A program made the position numbers and the translations under genes. 64,000 nt of DNA, from contig KV748178.1 in assembly GCA_001692895.1 (NCBI GenBank), positions 248,001-312,000 of the forward strand. The letters are read 5' to 3'. Numbering within the stretch: the first letter of the stretch is position 1; every line of letters begins with the position of its first letter. This DNA comes from Cenococcum geophilum 1.58. Its lineage: Eukaryota > Ascomycota > Dothideomycetes > Gloniales > Gloniaceae. Of the stretch, positions 45,400 through 56,031 are shown piece by piece. The notes under the pieces are model-generated. The model saw nothing but the letters and a program-made list of their open reading frames with translations, had not been told where the DNA came from and ran no database searches.

Positions 45400-46880
45400 A
45401 GAGCTGGTTTCGCCCGATTTAAGTATACATGTATGTTCGCCTTAGGCTTTTCTATATAGCGTTTATTGCCCACATCTATACTCTTGTCGCCTTAAGGCCT
45501 CACTAGTTACTTACTATAGCTACGCCCTACCAGGCTTTCCTTTCTACTATGTTTTCTCTTACTATTATTTCTACTACTAGTTATAGACTCGCAGCTATTA
45601 TATATAGTTTCTTGTGGTATTTAAGTATTCCACCTCTTTCTACTTTTAAACGCGGGCCTTGTATAGTAACTTATATTACTCTTATTTTTTATTCCCTCTA
45701 TATTATTATAGGAGTAATTAGTGTTTCTTTTATAGTAACCGGAGGCGGTATAGAATCTATTTACTAAGTAGGAATAGTCATTTCCTAGACCTCATTATAG
45801 GCTATACTATTCCCTATCTATCTATTTAAAGTAAGTCTTACTTTACGCTTTCTATTACCTATACTAATTAGAATTTTAGAGTATAGTGCTGTATAAAATA
45901 ATTGAGAGTGAACTATTTTACGTTAGTAGGAGTCTTAATAGCTTAATAATGAAATTGAGTGTAAGTATATCTTATAGGTTAGTGTATTAGTTCCCTATCC
46001 TAATAGCCCTAGTAGGTCTTACTCTTATAGTAGGCCTTGCCCGGTAAGTATGTAATACTCTAATTTACCAGATAGCGCTAATCTTGTAAAGGTTGGACTT
46101 GAAAATTAAATCCATTATATAAGTCGTTATACTGGCCTTTATGCTAGTGACGCCCATAGGTTATTTACCTAAATCCTTATATGGATCCTTTAATATAAGG
46201 GCAAAAGGCAATAGCAGGTACATTATAGGGGTAAACACCGTCACTCTTGTGGTAGAAACTGTTTATCTAAGCGCTCTAGTTATTTTCAATGCTCTCTAGG
46301 GGATTACGTTCCTATTAGAATACAATATTCACATTATAAATCTAGTACGTCTATTAAAATTATTAGTTATAGTTTATTAATGGTTACAGGTCTTTTTCTG
46401 TTTATTAGCTTTCCTTACTCTTTATTAGTCTTACAAAACCTTAGCGCCTATTATATGGGTTCTTAAATAGGCTTTTAGGGAAGCCTAAAATCTAAAGGAG
46501 GTCCTCTATATACGGAGTATAGGTGCTGCTAGGTTATAATAGGTAAATATAAACTTCCGAGCCTCTTATAAAATTTGGCTAATAATCTGGTAGCTATTAA
46601 ATGACGCTTCTCGCTGTCGCACTGGCATATCCCCTTATACCTCGGCCGAAGTGTTCAAAACCACCATTTTTAAAGACCTCGAAATGAGATCCAGTACCTT
46701 GGAATACGGAGAATCAACATATAGCAATACCCCAATTTACGGCGAAAGTATTAATGCCAATAATCTACTATCTGCCGGCTATAATAACGGCTTAAAGGCC
46801 TACTCTGATAACGTTAAATACCCCCTCTTTCCTCCTCCTCCATATATTCCCTGTGAAAAGGGTAAGTAGTAGCCAGCTCT
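45400..46880 (+). pseudogene. Multi-membrane-span protein with a cytoplasmic-type tail, decayed
   Basis: From 45549 a 72-codon open frame gives two or three hydrophobic spans (YRLAAIIYSFLWYLSIPPLS, YITLIFYSLYIIIGVISVSF). After a badly decayed part, 46300-46450 gives LVRLLKLLVIVY and VFFCLLAFLTLY. Then comes a polar tail that stays open to 46869: VFKTTIFKDLEMRSSTLEYG, YSNTPIYGESINANNLLSAG, YPLFPPPPYIPCEKG. A GTAAGT donor lies at the tail end and a TACTAACGG...TTTAG acceptor follows near 46930, so the annotated stop may lie in an intron. The layout (about seven spans plus a Ser/Tyr/Pro-rich tail) suits a fungal receptor-like membrane protein; the family is not recognised. Confidence 0.5.
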
Positions 46881-48089
46881 TTTACTACCCTTTGTCTTGA
46901 AATATAGGCGTACTAACGGTTGTAATTACTTTAGGGTTATTTAGGGACGCCCCTCTAATCTACTGGACTTAATCAAATTGCTTTCTTCTTATATAACTAG
47001 CTTACTATCTTCCTTAATAGAATACGCCTAGTCAGCGGTTAGAAGCCTTAGTGTTCGTCCTTATATTATTGACGAAGGCCTAAAAAAGTCGCCCCTTACG
47101 CTAGATTCTAGCCTAGTAATATATTAGGTATAGAGACTACTATTTAGGTATATAGAATTTACAGCCTTGCAAGCCGACTCCTATTTATATTAAGAATTTA
47201 TAAGATAATATATCCTCCCGCCGTCAATTATCCTAGGGTTTAACGCTTTTAGGACTTAACGCTTGGTATAGCCTTCTCAAATATATCTGTTTATATATGC
47301 CCTTCCGTAAAACTTGGGATTATAGACTATATATAGGCAATATCTTAGTAACTAGGGTCGGTATATTAAAGAGAAGGGCTTAAAGGATACTGCAAATATG
47401 TAAATACCGCCTTCCTCTATAGTATTGTAGCAGCTACGGATTGTTTGTTTTAGTATTAGACTCCAATATACAATAATAATAAAATCTTTGCGCCCCTAAA
47501 TCAGTCGGCTTGCGCCATTATAGAAAACCTAGTCTATGCAGCCTAGAAATCCAAAAGTAGTGCCACTACAGCAGATAAGAATGTTAGTTAGAGTAAGCGC
47601 GTTTACAGAACAACTCTCTCCTCTACCCTAACATTCTGTAACTAGCCTTACCTATTCTTACTAGAGCAATTATAAGCGGCTTATGTTTATTTAGAATGTC
47701 TTAGCTATATAGTAAATATAAGTGCCAAACCTTTGCCCTAATCGGATGTATCGACTTAAAAGGTAGGCCAACCTCTTTCTTACTCGTAAGAAATCCTACT
47801 AGTTATCTAAAGTGCTAGCCTAAATCGGCTGTTATAAATATCAATCTATAGCCCTAGCGGTCTGAGTTTTCCTTGGGAAACAAGATTATAACTTTAAAAA
47901 CACCACCTTGCTATATAGTCGCTTATTAGTCCTAACCTGCTAAGCGAGAACCGCGGACGCAAACGTAGAGCATTAGAAATCTCAAAGGCATTATTATCAC
48001 CACTACTGCAATCACCCTCGCATAAGCAACTACTCCCCGATCCTACCTAGCATATAGAGCCTAACGAGAACTATCGGCACAAACGCAGA
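46881..48089. other. RIP-mutated DNA, possible further coding relic
   Basis: One plus-strand frame is interrupted only by TAA/TAG from 46910 to about 47865, reading for instance SYITSLLSSLIEYA and RPYIIDEGLKKSPLTLDSSL. Because RIP depletes TGA everywhere, this alone does not prove a gene, and no family is recognised. Confidence 0.3.
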
Positions 48090-48665
48090 CATAGAGGAGC
48101 TTAAAACCCACTGCCTAAAGAGAAATAGACTTTAGCCGAAGATACCCTTCTTACTTTACTTAAGGGGAAGCGAATACCAGGGAGAAGTTTAGAAAGTTGC
48201 CGTTTATGATACTAAAACTACCTTAAAAACAATCCCTGGGATTTAGTAAAAAAAAACAAGTTAGCTAGGGTATATAATCGGTAGGCATACTTTTAAAGTC
48301 CTAACTATCTTCCCTCTAACCTTCCAAAAAAAATTTAATAAACTAATAATACGCTTAGGTTTAATAATAAAATATAGTAGAAAGTTGCTACTAAAATGTA
48401 AATATCCCTAAGAGCTATGGAATCTATAGCTTAGCAGCTAGGACAATAAGAATTAGGTATATGTGCTAATGCTCTAGCTAGTTCTATCTTCCTTTACTCC
48501 TATAGATGTAATAGCTTTTTACCATTTGGTTAGATTAATCTAGCATTCTATAGATTAGTGCCGACCGCGCTATATTACAATTGTCGTTATGAATGGAGGG
48601 ACTATAATAAGACGGTTGTAAGTTTGTAAGAGGGTGGTGTTACCCTTATATAAGTGTATTTTAAT
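48090..48665 (+). pseudogene. Myb/SANT gene, RIP-mutated copy 3
   Basis: Aligns with 10426-11091: exon 1 has KRIPGRSLESCRL, the intron donor is GTAGGC (mutated), and exon 2 has RAMESIA.QLGQ.ELG. About 30 bp of the SANT domain are missing around LLKGKRIPG. The neighbouring membrane-protein gene is absent, so the third copy ends near 48665. Confidence 0.8.
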
Positions 48666-49454
48666 CCACACATAATAACACCTAATATGGACACTATAGG
48701 CGAGCGAAATAATTAATAGGGTACCGAGAAGAGGCTATAGTGCGGCTTTTAATAGGCCTGATTTCTTAAAGAGAAATAGTAAGGGTGGGTTATAATTAAG
48801 CGGCATAGTATATTCTACTGATATACCCTAAGAACCATCGTGTTAATATAAACTTTATATCCGATTATACAATTTTATTAACAGAATTATTTTAGAATTT
48901 AGCTACGGACCGACCTATCTAACTTACCACTTAATTTTAAAAACTCCTTTTCCCATCCTTATAGATACCGGCTAGCAATTAGGTTAGGTTACTAGTAATA
49001 TATATATTTCAATTAAATCTCTACGCTTAAAAGTCCCCTTACCTAAACAAGAGACCAGCGGCAGAGTGAAGAACTTGGCGATCCCAATTCAAGCCTTAGA
49101 TATCACTACCCGTAATACTAATAGTAGCCCCACATTCCATTAGTGTCTGGAGTATAGCTAAAGGTAAGGCGATGTAAAAATAACGCTTTTATAGGGGATA
49201 TTTAGTAAAAACGCATTATCTAATATTATTAACGGATACGCTCACTAAGGCTTTGCGGGGCTTAGTTAAATGCTAAGCCACAATGACCCAAAGTGCGGGA
49301 ACACCGTTTGCAGTCTCTGGTCGTGTAGGCTAAAAATACAGTATGTATATGGGATTCCAGTATTATTGGAAAGCTATAGGCAGTATTTATTAGTCTATAA
49401 CTAATTGTAATTATTAGCTTTAGTTTGTTCCGCGATATATAAGGCTTATAGGGA
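48666..49454. other. RIP-mutated DNA, nothing recognised
   Basis: No gene or shared repeat recognised between Myb copy 3 and the short minisatellite. Confidence 0.35.
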
Positions 49455-49502
49455 GCGAGGCTCCAATATAGCGAGGCTCCAATATAGCGAGGCTCTAATG
49501 CA
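49455..49502. repeat. 16-bp tandem repeat, three units
   Basis: GCGAGGCTCCAATATA repeated at 49455, 49471 and 49487, the last with C to T. It is GC-richer than the surroundings. Confidence 0.85.
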
Positions 49503-49739
49503 GTGATGCTAAAGGAGCGCTAGAATGCCTTAAGGCCGCTTTTCTATAAAGGATTAGATCGTACGGCTACTGTAAACTAGTGAAGGAAGCGCACCTTTAT
49601 CTCGTTGCGCTGAAGACCATCGTCTTCTTTAGGCGCCTATAGGTTCTTAGCGGCTAGCCATAGTTAGTGGAATTAAAGAGGCCCATAGCTTGTTTATACA
49701 GCCGCTAGGTTTGAAGTAAAATGGCAGAACTTAGCTAAT

Positions 49740-52700
49740 AAAACAGAAGATAGTACCTTAATGCATATATACAGCTTCTCCTCTTAAAGAGCTAACACCT
49801 AAGTTATTAGGGTGAAAACGATTCCAATTAGTGCCCACACTTTACTGGCAAATTGTAGTGGAGTCTTTTAGAGGTGGAAAAATGAGAACCGCGCCTCTCA
49901 AATTTATCGACATTATGTCTTACCGTATATTCACACTATGCGCGCAACTACGCTAAATAGCACTTTTGCTTGCTGTCTAACAGGCAACAAATTATAGCCG
50001 TTCGCTTTAAAGGGCAAGGGGATAGATGGATCCCTTGGTGTGGAATCCTCAAAGATAATACCTGTGGGAAAATTGGTCATCTATATACCAATAACTATAG
50101 AAACCTGTATAATGGATGGAGGGCAGCTGTAGAACGAGCACAAAACGGATAATGTTCTACGAAATATCCACTGTATAGCGAGATCACCCAATATTTCAAA
50201 TGAGGTATCAGCCGTCTAGTTGCTAAGGATGCTAAATTAGCTTTTAGGTTTCGTAAAGGTGGATCCTAGGCAGTTTATAAGAACCTAAGATGCTAACAAA
50301 TATATGTCAGTGATTAAGGGGCTTATCGCCGATATTAAGCGGGTTATTATATATAAATACGACTGTTGTGCTTTAAAGTCATATCTATGCAAGTAAGTAT
50401 AAGGTAAGGCCATTGTTAAGTAACCTCCTTTCTGCTAGCTCTCTTGTAAGTTTACTATAAGAAGCTCTCCTTATGGAAATCGACGTTCTATACCATTTCT
50501 CTTATCTGCATAGCGCGCCGCATGTTGTTAGCGAGCCTACTAGTGCCGTATACACTTACGTAAGCGGCGCTAACGCCCTCTTGTATCTCCTAGTCGATAA
50601 GCGCCTAGACGTTAGGTTTTCTGGGGAACATTTAGATAGAGGAGCTGGGCGAGTAGATCTCCTTAGTAGAGCGTAGACGGGTAATAAAAAGGAGGATCCT
50701 AAGCACGTCATAACGGCGCAGCATAGAGAGAATGGCTATTATTTATAAACAGATCTATTTAAGGTGCTTAGGAGACTAGATAATCTAAATAAGCATAAGT
50801 CAGCGGGTTATAGTAGTGCCGTTAGCGAAGCTGGCAACGATATCCCGTATATACGGCACTTAGTATATAATACCAATGCTAGTGGCCTAGAGTATAATAG
50901 TGCTATAGGATATAAGGTTTTCGCCGCCTAATTTAATAGGAGTTAGTTACACGTTTTACTTTTTTTGCGGTATATAAAATCTTTTCTAGAAGTTATAATA
51001 AAGTAGGGTGAGCTTACTATATAGCCCTTTAATTAATGCGGAGGTAGTAAATTTGTTAGCTAGTAAGATATTAGCCTTCTTAAATAGTCTTTTAGTGAAA
51101 CTAGTGCGACGGCGGATAATTATAAAGACACTCGTCTTACGTATTTCTAGAATATCCTAGCGGTTTACAGCCAGCCCTTTCTCTTCACTAAGGTCCTCCT
51201 CCTCGTCGCTTTAGGTGAGTAAGAACGGATAGTTAGTCTAAAGCCTAACGGATAGTATATAGATATAGGCGTGTTAGCCAGGCCGGAACTTCTATAAGCG
51301 AGCTATACGGATAGTAACGCGTATAGCATCGCCCGGAAAAACCTCAACGTCGGCTTTTATACCACCACTACTAATATTATACATAATAATCAAGATAAGA
51401 TAGTAGGTTTGCTGTTTTTATAATTAATTAATATTCGGCTAAGAGGATATTCTTACTCACTTCGAAAACCTATAGAAACACAATATTATACATAATTCTA
51501 AGCTGCGGAAGTCCCTTTAGATAAATCCATACTATAGTAACCGCAAGAGATATAGCTATAATATGGAAGTAAAGGAAAGCCTTATAGAAAGCGTAGCGGA
51601 TAGTAGATAGAGAGTGTAATAGGATAAAAACAAACGAGGCCGTGCCCTAGAATGCCAGTCAATCATTTACCCTTTAACTTATAGTCGTGACTTATAACAA
51701 CTCCCTATATAATTATGTCGCTCTATTTAATAGTTACTGCTAAAGAACTCCACCTAGCTGTGTTTAATTAGCTACTAATAGTTTTTAGAATATGCAATAT
51801 TGGTTTTCCTTACTTAAATATACCTTACTAGCGATAAATATAAATAAGTAAGCAATAGCCTTAAGTATAACAATTTATCTAAACCAGCAATAGATAAGGT
51901 TAAAGGTGTTAAATAAAATACTATAGAACGTAATAAAGAGGCTATTTCGTCTAGTAAGAAGGAATAGTAGAAGTATGTTTATAACAGCGAGAACACTAGT
52001 ACGATTGCGGAATTCACTTGTAACTTCTTTATATATTCTACTCTAGTTAATACTAATAAAGCAAAATGCGACATTAGTGCTAAAGTATCTAACTAAAAAG
52101 GCCATTTAAAGACGGCTAGGTAGTGTTCTAACGTTAGTAGCGGTTAATAGCTTAAACTCCTAATAATAGCGGGTTCTAAAAAGGGGTGCATCTAAAAAGT
52201 ATTTCTTAAATCATCCGAACATAACGCTAGGAGCGGCGAAGTAGCGTTATATCTTATTACTAAGGCAAGTAACTATTCTAACATAGTATATAAAGCGGAA
52301 GACAACTTAATAGACGATAAAAGATCCTATAATAGCCACCCAAATCCATCTAAGCCAGTAGAAAATGTTGGTGTTCTTAGCAGAAGTTAGCCCTTATTAT
52401 ACTCCACTTATTGCTCTACCTAATAGAGCTTTACCACCTTTGGCCGCAATAAGGCCTAGTAAAACTACAATAGATGTCCATCGGAGGAGATTAGGCGTAG
52501 TTATTACTCTAAAATAAGGTATTAAAGTATAACAAAGTCGAGACGATCCACCTTATAAATTAAGGGTGCTTTTACTTTAGAGTAGATCGCAGCAGCGGGA
52601 TGTAATAAGTACTAGGATTAATCTGCCTTAATTAGTAACAGATAGAAAGGGATAGAAGTAAAAATTAAATAAGTAATACAGCCAAACCGGGACGAGGCTA

Positions 52701-53110
52701 ATTTGCTAGTCAAGTCTGGTGGTAGGTTATACGGGAATAATAAAGCCTAGTGGCCGGCAATATTACATAAGTCTAATGCGCTGGGCAGTACTAAAGCAGC
52801 GCCACTTCCCCTAAAGAGGGTTCCCCGTTGCTGCTTAAAGGCTCCGTTTTAAATATCCTAGCATTTTATCTATACGAAAATTATAGCTGGAGTGCTAACC
52901 TTAAGAACGGCTTGCTAATTTCAAAAAATAATATTAACACCCGCAATATTTCGTGTCCTTATAATTTAGCAACCTCTTAAAAATAGCTGTAGTGAAAAAT
53001 AGCGGCCGCGAAAAGTCGCTTTAAGTCTTGCCTAGGTAAGCGCGAGCAGCAAACTGCGAGAAAAGTCCTATTATGCTTACGCTAACCTAATATAAGCATC
53101 GTTATATCGA
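49740..53110 (+). repeat. Repeat E, piece 3 (plus orientation, most complete)
   Basis: The only copy that runs uninterrupted from the first part (49.74-51.23 kb, equals 18.74-19.9 kb) through the middle (51.3-52.86 kb, equals 22.6-21.14 kb inverted) to the tail (52.86-53.11 kb, equals 20.28-20.0 kb inverted). It carries about 270 bp at 49945-50215 with no counterpart in piece 1. An open frame at 50473-50676 (GC-richer, LYLLVDKRLDVRF) matches the conserved part of pieces 1 and 2. No transposase, reverse transcriptase or integrase motif could be read. The outer ends are set only by where similarity stops. Confidence 0.7.
49945..50215. other. Segment unique to repeat E piece 3, less mutated
   Basis: The flanks match 18.92-18.95 kb directly, so this part is an insertion here or a deletion there. 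It is visibly less RIP-mutated and holds a 60-codon frame (49970-50152: RFKGQGDRWIPWCGILKDNT, CGKIGHLYTNNYRNLYNGWR). No family recognised. Confidence 0.5.
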
Positions 53111-54914
53111 GGGGAGATTAAAGAACCTTGTAAACGCAGCCTAGCTTACGAAAACCTATATATAAACGCTCCTAGAATGTATACAATAGGTATAGAAGTA
53201 AAAAGGTCAAGTATAGTGGAGACAGTCCTTACCAACGCTATAAAACTTAAGATATTCCTTGCATAATGTAAGTACGCAAGAGAAAAGACAAAAAGAGGAG
53301 TCTAAAAATAAGTAAAGTGTATTAGTTAGAATTCCATAAGTATTTCTTACAGAGGAGGGGGCGATATAGATAGTCCTTTTTTTAGAAGTTCTAAACACCT
53401 TTACGTGAGAAAGAGTGATAGGTAAATAATTGTAATTTAAATTTACCTAACTTACTTCTGAATTATGCTCTAGGGCTATTAGGCCCACTATAGCGCCCTA
53501 TATAATATCTCTGGCCAACTACCAAACGTTTTATGCCTGGAAATTACGCCTCTTTATAAAAGGAGTCCTTCCCATAGTAATATAGCCGTTGCCGGCTGGT
53601 TCTACCCAAAAACGGCCTTAGATCCTCTCTACCCCACTCTATTATAAGTACCTCTCTACTTATCTGCTTAAAACTGGTTCAAATTAGGGCCGGGAAACTA
53701 GGGAGTGAAATGAAGTTTCGGCGGATTTAGTAAATACCCTTCTAGAGCACCCTAAAATATCTTAGTTGCCTATTTCTTTTATCTCCTCTTTTTTCCAAAC
53801 ATATCTTATTAGGTGGTCACTACGACTTAGTCCTTTTTAACTATAATAGTGCGAGGGTACTTCTACTATTAGTAAATCTATACGTGTTTCTAGCAAGAAA
53901 ATATATAGGGTAATGGTTTTAAGGGAATAGAAATGTTCACAGAAGTGAACTCATTTCGGCAAACTAATTTTAGGTAGTATACTGCTGTTAGATATTAAAA
54001 AGGCTCTATTTCCACTACACTAAGCGTATTAAAAGACTGATTAGGTAGGGCCGCATCCGTTATAGAATAATATAACAACCCCCCTTCAACTCCTCATTTG
54101 CCTGCTACTCTATTACCTCCATATCTTTCCCTTCTTTACCCCTATCGCCCCCTTAGGTATGCTCTATATGCTTATAATACTTAGGTATAGGCCAACCTTG
54201 AATTCCCATAGTTAGCGTATGTAAAGGTGTATAGAATAATAGATATTACTTCTATTGGGTCCTTTAGTGGAACAGTAATACGGCCATCGCCCCCTATCTT
54301 ATTAAAAGTGAATATTAACCTTATTATTATTACCTTTTCCAGGTATAATTATAGATAGAAAGGTAATAATCCTGCACTACTTTAATGTCGGGGGACAATT
54401 GATTCTTGTAAAAATTTTCGGAAAAGGTCAGTTTAGCCCCACTTCCTGCACTTTTAACAGGTGCTCAAGACGGCCTCCTTCTTATTGCCTTAAAAACGCG
54501 ACCTATAGTTGGCGCCACAAATCGGTAGGATGTATTGCAATAATAACGAAGACCTATAAAAGCCGGAACTAATATATACTCGGAGTTACAGACTATATAA
54601 GATATGCAGTTCTTAGTATCCTATTTAGTGAAGAGGATTAGGTTATATTAAAACCAAGTCCGTAGCATCTAGGGCGAAATGCACGCTAGTTACGGTATAC
54701 GTTAGCTTAGAAAGGTATAGTAGGTGATAATAATTGGTAGATGCTTGTCTCTTAGAGGCATTAAGACCTAAATCGGCCCAAGATTTATGTGCGAATATTG
54801 CCACACGGCTTAAATGCGAGAGGAGGGCACCTGTTAGCAATCTAATTCAAATTACATAGTCCTAATCTCTATAATAACTCGCCGTTTAACCGACCTTTAT
54901 TACGCGTAATACTA
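53111..54914. other. RIP-mutated DNA, no gene assigned
   Basis: Short minus frames at 53207-53398 and 54643-54840. On the plus strand 53590-53640 reads IAVAGWFYPKTALDPLYPTL, an isolated readable patch. No repeats shared with the rest of the window were noticed here. Confidence 0.35.
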
Positions 54915-55235
54915 TATCCTTATTAGACTTGCTAATAAGCAAGCAAGCAAGCAAAACACCCCTCTACTTGCTTAATTGCCCAATTTAAAGGCCCTCCGCT
55001 TGCTTGCTTACTTATTAATTACTTACTAAGACAGTATAGAATCTAAAGTTATATAGAAAATCCTCTATGGCTTCGCCTAGTAGCAGTATATTGCCCACTA
55101 AGCTCCTCTACTATTAATTAATTGTAGTATAAGCTCGTTCGTGTAACTTGGAGGTAGTTTATAAGGCAAACACGGTAAAGGTAGCGCGTATATCGCGATC
55201 TTGGCGTGGTATAGGGGATTAAAGAAGTAAGCCTC
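54915..55235. repeat. Dispersed repeat with GTAA/GCAA runs, copy 2
   Basis: Direct copy of 23990-24340. The runs are CAAGCAAG here and TAAGTAAG in copy 1, the change expected from C to T mutation. So this copy is the less mutated one for that part. Confidence 0.8.
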
Positions 55236-55345
55236 TTCGGCGCTAGAATGTTATTGTTTACATTAGCTAATAAGGCTTGCGTATAGTGCCGCATTCCGGC
55301 CTGTTTTTTCGGCACTAAAAAGTAAGCTGCGCATTACCTTAGCAA

Positions 55346-55435
55346 GCTTAGATGTGATTCTGTTAGTACGGATTTTCAATTAGTCCGCAAGCGGACTAAC
55401 TACATTTATGCGAAACCAGCAGAATCACGTCTAAG
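55346..55435. repeat. 90-bp inverted-repeat element (MITE-like)
   Basis: Ends CTTAGATGTGATTCTG and CAGAATCACGTCTAAG pair over 16 bp with one G:T-type mismatch. The interior has a second small palindrome (TTAGTCCGCAAGCGGACTAA). No coding capacity. No second copy in the window. Confidence 0.85.
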
Positions 55436-55815
55436 CGTATTCCGCAACGTTTATTAAAAAATCCGACTTTTTTTATAATATTCCCTACACTTGCAGTTAA
55501 ATTACTCAACCATAACGGCTTAAAATACTACTAGAAGTTTATCGATTAGAGAGACGACCTAATATTTTATAAATATTAGGTCTAAATTGGCCCATAATAG
55601 CCCGAAGTTAAGATCATTTTCGCAATGGACGTCGCAACGGGTGTATATATAAGGCCTAAAAGTTTATCGATTATAGAGCTGCTTCCACAGATTAATTTAA
55701 CGGTATTTCTAAGATAATAGCTGTTATAGAGGTGTAGATCAATTTTGTTAAAGAAGGTGACTGCTCTATATACAAAATAAGTCGAATCGCCTAAGAAACC
55801 TTACAAAAGTCCCTC
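55436..55815. other. AT-rich stretch, nothing recognised
   Basis: A short degraded tandem similarity (AAGTTTATCGATTA twice, near 55534 and 55660) suggests an old duplication of about 125 bp. Nothing else recognised. Confidence 0.35.
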
Positions 55816-55913
55816 AGACCATAGAATCAACTTTTTAACAAAAAAGGTTAGCGATATCCGCTTACGGATATACGTAAGTCCGCTAATTGATTTTATGGTC
55901 TAAGCTTGCTAAG
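55816..55913. repeat. Short inverted-repeat element, copy 2 (MITE-like)
   Basis: Counterpart of 661-758. Terminal repeats AGACCATAGAATCAA and TTGATTTTATGGTCT are nearly perfect. Most differences from copy 1 are G to A (CAGC to CAAC, TTGAC to TTAAC), fitting its position in RIP-mutated DNA. Confidence 0.85.
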
Positions 55914-56031
55914 TCGGGGCAGTAAGGACCTAATTCGGGTCGACAAAACCATTACCACCTTCTGTTAAACGGAAGATCAAAAATAAGAGCTATATCTTAT
56001 TGATTGAGGTTAGAGCCTCTATATAGCTACT

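Noticed and set aside
46910..47865. Long plus-strand stretch with TAA/TAG but no TGA, as a possible gene
   Set aside because: RIP turns CpA into TpA on both strands and depletes TGA everywhere, so absence of TGA is weak evidence. No family motif was recognised.
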